Below are positions 1-5,182 of a DNA stretch of 5,182 nt, in pieces. The stretch's first letter is position 1; every line of letters begins with the position of its first letter. Origin of the DNA: an uncultured Bacteroidota bacterium (GTDB taxonomy: Bacteria > Bacteroidota > Bacteroidia > Chitinophagales > Chitinophagaceae); NCBI GenBank assembly GCA_903933765.1, contig CAIZLI010000097.1, positions 1 through 5,182 of the forward strand. Direction: 5' to 3'. The position numbers were made by a program, and so were the translations under genes. Below the pieces are notes generated by a model. It was given only the letters and a program-made list of their open reading frames with translations, was not told the DNA's origin and did not search any database.

Positions 1-521
1 CAATCATCTTCAATCACCACTGCACTTTTAGTAACGCCTTGCGCTTTAATAGTGATATTAGGATTATCAAATACATGGTTCTCTGCATAAATACTTACAC
101 GAGGCGCGAGCATCACATTGTTACCAATGGTGATTTTACCAGAACAACCAATATAATTATAAGGACCAATATTAGAATTATTACCCATGACCAAACCTTC
201 ACCAATTGGACCACCATAAATATTAGAAGGACGAATGATCGCGTATTTGCCAATGCTTACACGGTCACCTAAATGTATCCCATTAGATGCAAGACAATTA
301 ATTTCTGCGCCATCTTCAATGATCACTTGACTGCCAAGGTGTAAATTTTTTGGATAACGAATAGCCACATTTTTACCAATAAATAAATTGCCTTTTACAG
401 CACCCATAAAAAGTCGACGACACAAACCTCTTAAAAAAAAGAAAGCAAGATAATAGAAAGTCAATCCTTTGTCCTGCATTGACCATCCTTCACCAAATCT
501 TTTGGAACTAGTTGTAGACAT
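1..521 (-). CDS. Hexapeptide-repeat O-acyltransferase (LbH fold), 3' end beyond window
   Basis: The visible part is 173 codons from an ATG at 521; the C-terminus lies outside the window. From about residue 45 the protein shows the short repeating [LIV]-G-x-x-x-x pattern of a left-handed beta-helix (for example LFIGKNVAI, IHLGDRVSIGKYAII, KITIGNNVMLAPRVSI). After the repeats comes YAENHVFDNP, whose His149 sits where the catalytic histidine of the WbbJ/maltose-acetyltransferase-like family lies, followed by an IKAQGVTKSAVVIEDD stretch that normally precedes a WIG motif, here cut off. Residues 20-38 are hydrophobic then basic (LTFYYLAFFFLRGLCRRLF), suggesting membrane association. Family members transfer acetyl, or sometimes other acyl groups, from CoA to a sugar hydroxyl or amine in the cytoplasm. 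The start lies 31 bp after the glycosyltransferase stop, so the two genes are probably co-transcribed, and decoration of the same glycan is the likely role. Met15 is an alternative start. Donor and acceptor cannot be told from sequence. Confidence 0.9.
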   Translation of the reverse strand, partial: MSTTSSKRFGEGWSMQDKGLTFYYLAFFFLRGLCRRLFMGAVKGNLFIGKNVAIRYPKNLHLGSQVIIEDGAEINCLASNGIHLGDRVSIGKYAIIRPSNIYGGPIGEGLVMGNNSNIGPYNYIGCSGKITIGNNVMLAPRVSIYAENHVFDNPNITIKAQGVTKSAVVIEDD

Positions 522-552
522 GTGGTAAAAATAAACTAAAAAACAGCAAGAA

Positions 553-1656
553 TTAACAACCCTGCATCAAATCATGGATTTCTTGGGCCGCTTTTTGCCA
601 ACTAAAATGCAATTGACGGGCTTGGCCTTTTTCAACCAATTGGTTTACTAAGGATGGGCTTTCTACTAAATCTATCATAGCAGCAGCTATTGAATTTGAA
701 TTATAAGGATCCACAAACAAAGCAGCATCTCCAGCCACTTCTGGTAAAGCACTTGTATTGGCACAAATTAAAGGGAGCTTAAAATGAAAAGCCTCTAAAA
801 CAGGAAGGCCAAAACCTTCATTTAGGGAAGGTAAGCAATAAGCAAAAGCATGTGAATAGATGGTTGCTAGTGCATCTGCTTCTAAATAACCCAAACGAAC
901 AACCGCATCTTGCAAACCAAAAGCCATAATGGCTTGCTCAATGGCAGGCGCATCATTCAATTGCAATTTGACAGGTGTATTTCCAACTAAGACTAATTTA
1001 TAATTGGGATAAACTTTATGCAATTGTGCAAATGCTTCTACTAAACTCACTATGTTTTTTCTTTTCTCTAAAACACCTACATGTAAAAAATAAGGTGCTT
1101 CAAAAGGACGAGGCCCAATATTAGGCTGGTGAAAAGACTTTGCTGCTTCCCAAACTACTTTCATTTTATTGGCATCAAAATTTTCGTATACAAGAATGCT
1201 ATTTTTAGCAGTTTCAGTGGGCACAATCAATAAATCGGCTTTTTTAGCTGCAGGCACTCCCAACAAGTGAAACAGCTTGAGCCATAAAGGATGGTAATGT
1301 GCAGGGCTCTCCCAAAAAAATGCATCATGTAGCACCGCAATTGTTTTTAAACCCATTTTAAAATAAGGCACAAAAAAATCGCTACAAAATAAATGGGTCA
1401 CCCCTTTACGGCGCGCTAATAAAGGAAGCTGTACTTGTTTCCACCAAAAAAAACGCAGGTGCTCAAGCAGCTTTAATCCTTTGTTTTTACCGCGATACAC
1501 CCCACGGGCATTGTCTAATAAAACCAATTGCACCCCAGGCATTTGCTGCCAAGCATGGATCAACTCGGTTAAATAAGTACGTGCACCCGTTTGGGCAATA
1601 CGTAGGTCTCGGGTGTCTACACCAAGGACAATGGACTTATTTAAGTTGACTTGCAT
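553..1656 (-). CDS. Glycosyltransferase, GT4-like (GT-B fold)
   Basis: This is a complete 367-residue protein, the normal length for a GT4-type retaining glycosyltransferase. The N-terminal half begins GVDTRDLRIAQTGARTYLTE, the usual first strand and glycine loop of the acceptor domain, and has an LHDAFF segment (His110-Asp111) at a position commonly used for substrate contact. The C-terminal nucleotide-sugar domain starts near residue 188 with FLHVGVLEKRKN (RKN at 199-201, phosphate-binding region). It carries the EX7E signature in SLNEGFGLPVLEA (Glu280 and Glu288), followed by SALPEVAGDAALFVDP. These features give high confidence in the family; the sugar donor and linkage are unknown, although proteins of this shape are often annotated as mannosyltransferases. 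It has no transmembrane segment, so it should act at the cytoplasmic face of the inner membrane, extending a lipid-linked repeat unit. It diverges from the ligase gene across 43 bp and reads into the acyltransferase gene. No clear Shine-Dalgarno site precedes the ATG, as is usual in Bacteroidota. Confidence 0.93.
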   Translation of the reverse strand: MQVNLNKSIVLGVDTRDLRIAQTGARTYLTELIHAWQQMPGVQLVLLDNARGVYRGKNKGLKLLEHLRFFWWKQVQLPLLARRKGVTHLFCSDFFVPYFKMGLKTIAVLHDAFFWESPAHYHPLWLKLFHLLGVPAAKKADLLIVPTETAKNSILVYENFDANKMKVVWEAAKSFHQPNIGPRPFEAPYFLHVGVLEKRKNIVSLVEAFAQLHKVYPNYKLVLVGNTPVKLQLNDAPAIEQAIMAFGLQDAVVRLGYLEADALATIYSHAFAYCLPSLNEGFGLPVLEAFHFKLPLICANTSALPEVAGDAALFVDPYNSNSIAAAMIDLVESPSLVNQLVEKGQARQLHFSWQKAAQEIHDLMQGC

Positions 1657-1679
1657 GTTGCGAAGATAAAAGAGATTAA

Positions 1680-1701
1680 ATAAACAGATATATTTGTTTA
1701 T
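1680..1701. promoter_or_regulatory. Near-perfect 22-bp palindrome in divergent gap, candidate operator
   Basis: The half-sites ATAAACA (1680-1686) and TGTTTAT (1695-1701) are exact reverse complements, and the centre ATATAT (1688-1693) is itself palindromic. The only non-matching pair is G1687 with T1694. The dyad axis is between 1690 and 1691. It occupies half of the only gap between the divergent glycosyltransferase and ligase genes and covers the first two bases of the ligase ATG. Embedded in it is TATATTTG (1689-1696), an exact fit to the Bacteroidota -7 box TAnnTTTG, although no TTTG -33 element stands at the expected distance. A dimeric regulator bound here could affect both genes. AT-rich DNA makes chance palindromes fairly easy, so this is a candidate only. 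Confidence 0.35.
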
Positions 1702-3079
1702 GCAATACCTGGTTTTTATTTTCCCTTTATTGTTTATGATCAGCTTTTTACTTGGCTGTTATAAAATTTTAAAAGGAGACCCAAATGGGTTATTTATATT
1801 TTTAATAGGCGGACTGCCCTTTTATGCAATTAGTTTGTCCACTTTCTATTTAATTGGGGGCAAAAACATCATTCCCATCATTCAAACCACCAAGGAGTTC
1901 GTGGTTATATTGAGCTTAGGTACATTGCTTTTACAATACAAGACCCTCTTTAAATGGACCTTGCTCGACAGGCTGGTCCTTCTTTTTTTTATCTTTTGTA
2001 GTATTTATGTTTTTCTGCCATTAGGCCCATATGGATTTATACAAAGATTGTTGGCATTTAAAGGGCTCAGCTTTTTCCCACTAGTTTATTTTTGCGGCAG
2101 GTTATTCCCTTTACGCAAAACGCATTTAGAAAAGTATTTTAGTTTTATTCTAGTGCTTACTATTGCAGCAGCAGCATTGTCTTTTGGAGAGTATTTAATA
2201 CAAACACATTTACAAGCATATACAGGTTATAGTGACCTAAATTATTATGTATACAAACAAGACCCAAGTGGTAATTACGGATTGACTTGGACTTTTGAAA
2301 TTGAAAATGGCACAAAACGTTTTGCATCCTTTTTCTCTACACCATTAGAACATGCTGCAGCAAGCATTATTGCTTTAGCTATTATTGCAGGATTGTATAC
2401 CGAAAAAAGGAATCAACTTTTTTTATCTAAGTTTGGATGGATTGCTTTATTAGCAACAGTGGTATCCATTTTACTTTCTTTATCAAGGGCGGCGATCTTA
2501 AGTTATTTTGCCGTGATTTTAATTTATAGTTTTATTACAAAACGAAGAGAGATCCTGTCCATCTTTTATTTAACGATCCTCTTATTTTTCATTTACCTCT
2601 TTAGTTTTAGTAGTAAGGAAATACAAGATTTTGTGATGGGCACCATTACTTTTAGCAATCAGTCCAGCGTGGGACATTTGGTAGAATGGTTGACAGGGAT
2701 AGAATCAATGATTGCAAAACCATTGGGTTTAGGACTAGGTTCGTCTGGGGGAATTACCGCTAATGAAGGAGATGCGGTGGGGGGAGAAAACCAATTTATT
2801 ATTGTAGGCGTACAAATTGGTATAGCAGGATTTCTGTTGTATGCATGGATACATTTTTATACCATTTATCTGGCGTATAAAAATTATAAAATCTTAAAAG
2901 GAAAGGAACAGAAAATCGCGATGACTGTTTTATTAATTAGAGTGGGTATGTTCTTGCCAATGTTCACTTCTAATTTAGATACCTTTATTTATATCAGTTA
3001 TCTCATGTGGTTTATGACTGGCTTATTAAGTAATATCTTATCTAAACCATATGCCGATCTTGAACATAAAACTGTTTAA
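1700..3079 (+). CDS. O-antigen ligase / Wzy-like polymerase family membrane protein
   Basis: This 459-residue, strongly hydrophobic protein has roughly 10-12 membrane segments, for example near residues 1-20, 64-79, 90-107, 146-168, 218-232, 246-278, 286-302, 366-385 and 428-445. The Wzy_C/WaaL-type core is visible: SLSRAA at 260-265 at the start of a membrane helix, then the GHLVEW segment (His326, Trp330), KPLGLGLGSSGG at 340-351 and GGENQFIIVGVQIGIAG at 361-377. Proteins of this family act at the periplasmic face of the inner membrane, either polymerising undecaprenyl-linked repeat units or transferring finished glycan to lipid A or protein; sequence alone does not say which. I chose the ATG at 1700; a TTG at 1694 in frame is possible but would lie inside the -7-like box. 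No Shine-Dalgarno site is evident. It is the only plus-strand gene here, divergent from the glycosyltransferase, and its last 42 bp overlap the end of the wzi-like gene. Confidence 0.9.
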   Translation: MQYLVFIFPLLFMISFLLGCYKILKGDPNGLFIFLIGGLPFYAISLSTFYLIGGKNIIPIIQTTKEFVVILSLGTLLLQYKTLFKWTLLDRLVLLFFIFCSIYVFLPLGPYGFIQRLLAFKGLSFFPLVYFCGRLFPLRKTHLEKYFSFILVLTIAAAALSFGEYLIQTHLQAYTGYSDLNYYVYKQDPSGNYGLTWTFEIENGTKRFASFFSTPLEHAAASIIALAIIAGLYTEKRNQLFLSKFGWIALLATVVSILLSLSRAAILSYFAVILIYSFITKRREILSIFYLTILLFFIYLFSFSSKEIQDFVMGTITFSNQSSVGHLVEWLTGIESMIAKPLGLGLGSSGGITANEGDAVGGENQFIIVGVQIGIAGFLLYAWIHFYTIYLAYKNYKILKGKEQKIAMTVLLIRVGMFLPMFTSNLDTFIYISYLMWFMTGLLSNILSKPYADLEHKTV

Positions 3080-4711
3080 GTCATTCGGATTATTAAAACC
3101 AAGACCAGATGCGTCTGCAGGTTGAGACCATTGGTAGTTAAAAGATTTTTTATACGCGATACTACTACTCAATACAAATTTATTAAATGGATAGTCTGCC
3201 ATTAAGCGCAATCCAAAATCCACCCATTTGGTTTTACTAGGATTGGTGAATGCTAAATTGTCTTCAAAGAAAACACCATTCTGTGTTACACGCTCCAATT
3301 GAATACCATATTGTTGTAGGCCATTGAACTTGCTCAATCTAACTGTTTGCGCATTGGCACCTTGACCAATGGGCGCACCCATGATCTCTCCTAAATGCGT
3401 GTAACCTTGAACTGCACCACCATGCACATACCATGAACCGCCACTTAAAAGAGGCCAAGAAGGCGGTTGTTGCATGCGGGTGTATTCAGATATAATTTGC
3501 CAGTATTTCGTTTTTTGTTCATTGACATTAAATAATTTACGAATGCCTAAAGTATAGGCCCTAGAATGATCTAATCTTTGAATCGCATCTCTAAAATTAT
3601 AAAATGCATCGTTCCTGCCCCATTCCATATAAAATTCAGCATTGGCGGGTTGCATTAAATAGCGCATAAAAAAAGATGCGTATTGGTCGGTATTGCCCTC
3701 TATGGAATTTAACAGATAATCGGTGAATTCATTTGGATCATTTACCCTAGAGATATTCTTGAAAATAAGATTCCAATTATTAAAGACTGTTAATATAATT
3801 TCTGGTTGTTGAACCACCCTTGTTAATCCAAAGCTCAATCCTTTAATCCATTTAGGTTGATAAGCAATGGTTGCGCCATTAAAATACCTTCTACTAGGAA
3901 TTGTTGCAGCACTCACTTCGGCCAAACCTTGATAAGCTTTGTCCATCGGATCTAAATAAGCTGCAACCCATTGCCACTCAAAATTACCAATAGGTGTTTT
4001 TAAAGGACGTGTACTATTAAATGTTAAATGCATGAAGCCAGGCGCATGGCCACTCATTAACAATGGATTGAATACCGAAGGGCCCCAACTTATATTTTCT
4101 GAACTAATACCAATAGATGCAGGGCCCGCATTTAATCGTACACTTGAATTACCCCAAAATAATTTGTTGTAATTGGTTGTTTGATCATTATTGCTGAAAC
4201 TTTTATTCTGCGCGTTCACCCATTGAGGCTGTAATTGCACCGTCAGTGGGCCCAATTTTGCAAACACCCCAGCAGAAGCCATTACCTGATAGCCACTGCT
4301 TGCAAGCATTGGGCCATCCAAGGTTTTAAAAGGAATATCCGTTACGTATTGTTGTTGTAATTGCAGAGGCATTAAGTCCACATATCCTAATTTACCTAAA
4401 AAGGATTTGCCTTTTTTTTGCAAGTAAGGACTTACAGAATTTACTCCATTTGATTTTAATTCTTTAGAACTTAAATAAATCGGATTTAGTACAAAAGAAA
4501 TAGATGAATCAAATCTTCCTAGTAACTGTTCTCTTCGCGCTAAGTCTGTTTTCCATTCTTGGTCTAAAGAAATAGATTGTGCATTTACCGATTGATTAAA
4601 TAAAATCAATTGCAATAAAAATATACCAACAAGAAAGGGATACCTAGTTGCCTTGTATCCCTTTTTGAAAATAAATTTCAATATGTTATTTTTTATTTTT
4701 CCAAAAACCAT
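3038..4711 (-). CDS. Wzi-family capsule assembly outer-membrane protein
   Basis: This is a 557-residue protein from the ATG at 4711. Residues 1-29 are basic (MVFGKIKNNILKFIFKKG onwards), then FLVGIFLLQLILF forms the hydrophobic core of a signal peptide, with likely cleavage after SVNA at Ala44. The mature part is rich in alternating strand patterns ending in MFKIGIWFR, as expected of an outer-membrane beta-barrel. The diagnostic segment is SSENISWGPSVFNPLLM followed by SGHAPGFMHLTF (about residues 203-230) and then TPIGNFEWQW, the form seen in Bacteroidota proteins of the Caps_assemb_Wzi family. E. coli Wzi is a barrel that anchors capsule at the cell surface; here a role in surface attachment or organisation of polymer is inferred. 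The start overlaps the epimerase end by 26 bp, suggesting translational coupling. An in-frame ATG at 4756 would add 15 residues but deepen the overlap and lengthen an already long n-region. The 3' end overlaps the convergent ligase gene. Confidence 0.92.
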   Translation of the reverse strand: MVFGKIKNNILKFIFKKGYKATRYPFLVGIFLLQLILFNQSVNAQSISLDQEWKTDLARREQLLGRFDSSISFVLNPIYLSSKELKSNGVNSVSPYLQKKGKSFLGKLGYVDLMPLQLQQQYVTDIPFKTLDGPMLASSGYQVMASAGVFAKLGPLTVQLQPQWVNAQNKSFSNNDQTTNYNKLFWGNSSVRLNAGPASIGISSENISWGPSVFNPLLMSGHAPGFMHLTFNSTRPLKTPIGNFEWQWVAAYLDPMDKAYQGLAEVSAATIPSRRYFNGATIAYQPKWIKGLSFGLTRVVQQPEIILTVFNNWNLIFKNISRVNDPNEFTDYLLNSIEGNTDQYASFFMRYLMQPANAEFYMEWGRNDAFYNFRDAIQRLDHSRAYTLGIRKLFNVNEQKTKYWQIISEYTRMQQPPSWPLLSGGSWYVHGGAVQGYTHLGEIMGAPIGQGANAQTVRLSKFNGLQQYGIQLERVTQNGVFFEDNLAFTNPSKTKWVDFGLRLMADYPFNKFVLSSSIAYKKSFNYQWSQPADASGLGFNNPNDLNSFMFKIGIWFR

Positions 4712-5182
4712 AAATACCTTTTTCGACTTCGTAGTTGTCCCAAGATTTTTGAACACGCATTGGTTGTTGCTTAGCCCATTGCCACATATCTGTTAAGCCT
4801 TGTTCTAAACTCGTTTTATCTTCGTAGTCTAATAGCGTCACACTTAGTTCGTGCGAAGGCAATGCATCTTTTACTTCGTGTCGTGCTTGTTCGTGCTTGA
4901 TTTCACCATTACCAATGACTTTCTTCAAAACTTCCGCAGCATCTTTAATGCTATAGTATTTCCAACTGCCAATATTGATGATGCGTTTTTTAGCACGGTC
5001 ATCTGTTCCTGCTTTCCATAAAGGCAATAAGCAATCGTCTATCGAAGAAAATGCTCTTTGTTGATCCCCTTCACAAAAAATGGTAAAAGGTAAATTGTTA
5101 ATGTGTTGGAACATCCAAATGCCTAATACATTGCGATAGCGATCCCAAATATTTTGATTACGACCATATACATTGTGTGGAC
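4686..5182 (-). CDS. NAD-dependent sugar-nucleotide epimerase/dehydratase (extended SDR), 5' part beyond window
   Basis: The reading frame is open from the right edge to a TAA at 4686-4688, giving 164 C-terminal codons; the Met encoded at 5114 is internal, not the start. The fragment begins PHNVYGRNQNIWDRYRNVLG, matching the substrate-binding PHNVYGP-x-Q-N region of extended short-chain dehydrogenases that act on nucleotide sugars. It continues with RAFSSIDDC (the usual R-x-F-x-x-x-x-D sugar-nucleotide contact) and INIGSWKYYSIKDAAEVL (the NIG strand and helix), and ends in a helix of the EQGLTDMWQWAKQ type. The NAD-binding GxxGxxG and the catalytic YxxxK are off the window, so activity cannot be judged. 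These enzymes epimerise or dehydrate UDP-, GDP- or dTDP-sugars in the cytoplasm; UDP-glucose 4-epimerase-like is a common label but the substrate is not determinable here. It runs directly into the wzi-like gene with a 26-bp overlap, so the two are probably one operon. Confidence 0.92.
   Translation of the reverse strand, partial: PHNVYGRNQNIWDRYRNVLGIWMFQHINNLPFTIFCEGDQQRAFSSIDDCLLPLWKAGTDDRAKKRIINIGSWKYYSIKDAAEVLKKVIGNGEIKHEQARHEVKDALPSHELSVTLLDYEDKTSLEQGLTDMWQWAKQQPMRVQKSWDNYEVEKGIYGFWKNKK
4717..4723 (-). promoter_or_regulatory. Shine-Dalgarno-like site for the wzi-like gene
   Basis: On the minus strand AAAAAGG lies 5 nt before the ATG at 4711. It is the clearest ribosome-binding-like sequence near any start in this window and is the main reason for preferring that ATG over the upstream one at 4756 or a TTG at 4681. 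It is inside the coding sequence of the epimerase, so it would be read by ribosomes finishing that gene. Such purine runs also occur by chance in lysine-rich coding sequence. Confidence 0.4.

Noticed and set aside
39..272. Plus-strand open frame of 77 codons at the left edge
   Set aside because: It lies entirely antisense to the acyltransferase. Its repetitive Thr/Ile/Arg/Asn composition is what the opposite strand of hexapeptide-repeat codons gives, and it has no recognisable domain.
522..552. Separate promoter or terminator between the glycosyltransferase and acyltransferase
   Set aside because: The 31-bp A-rich gap shows no stem-loop and no good TAnnTTTG box on the minus strand; co-transcription is the simpler reading.
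1694..1699. TTG at 1694 as the ligase start
   Set aside because: It adds only two residues, TTG starts are uncommon, and the ATG at 1700 follows in the same frame.
3106..3117. CAGA-TGCG-TCTG hairpin just after the ligase stop, as a terminator
   Set aside because: The stem is only 4 bp, there is no following T run on the plus strand, and it lies within the wzi-like coding sequence.
4712..4756. Upstream ATG at 4756 as the start of the wzi-like gene
   Set aside because: It would add MFKNLGTTTKSKKVF ahead of an already long n-region and make a 71-bp overlap with the epimerase. The ATG at 4711 has a better ribosome-site-like sequence.
5112..5114. Met codon at 5114 as the epimerase start
   Set aside because: The frame remains open to the window edge, and the upstream 22 codons encode the family-conserved PHNVYG region, so this Met is internal.

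Overview
This window looks like a piece of a surface-polysaccharide (capsule, exopolysaccharide or O-antigen type) locus from a member of the Bacteroidota. The clues are an AT-rich sequence, few Shine-Dalgarno sites, a Wzi-family outer-membrane protein of the form common in this phylum, and a TAnnTTTG-type box beside one start codon. A Chitinophagaceae-like host (for example, near Sediminibacterium) would fit, but I infer that from general feel and composition and could not test it. No RNA gene, insertion sequence, CRISPR array or attachment site is visible.

Layout from left to right: a minus-strand hexapeptide-repeat O-acyltransferase, cut by the left edge (1-521); a minus-strand GT4-type glycosyltransferase 31 bp upstream of it (553-1656); a 43-bp divergent gap holding a near-perfect 22-bp palindrome; a plus-strand O-antigen ligase/polymerase-family membrane protein (1700-3079); a minus-strand Wzi-family outer-membrane protein whose 3' end overlaps the ligase gene by 42 bp (3038-4711); and a minus-strand NAD-dependent sugar-nucleotide epimerase/dehydratase, cut by the right edge (4686-5182), which overlaps the wzi-like start by 26 bp. 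Coding density is near total: the only gaps are 31 bp and 43 bp, and no stretch over 300 bp lacks a gene.

The genes form a plausible pathway. The epimerase would make or modify a nucleotide sugar, the glycosyltransferase would add a sugar to the lipid-linked repeat unit, the acyltransferase would decorate it, the ligase/polymerase-family protein would polymerise or transfer the glycan on the periplasmic side, and the Wzi-like barrel would help organise polymer at the outer membrane. The actual sugars and the final polymer cannot be read from this sequence.

Nothing here amounts to a clearly new system. The points most worth checking are the palindrome over the ligase start, the inverted orientation and tail-to-tail overlap of the ligase gene within an otherwise minus-strand cluster, and its atypical ligase motif.
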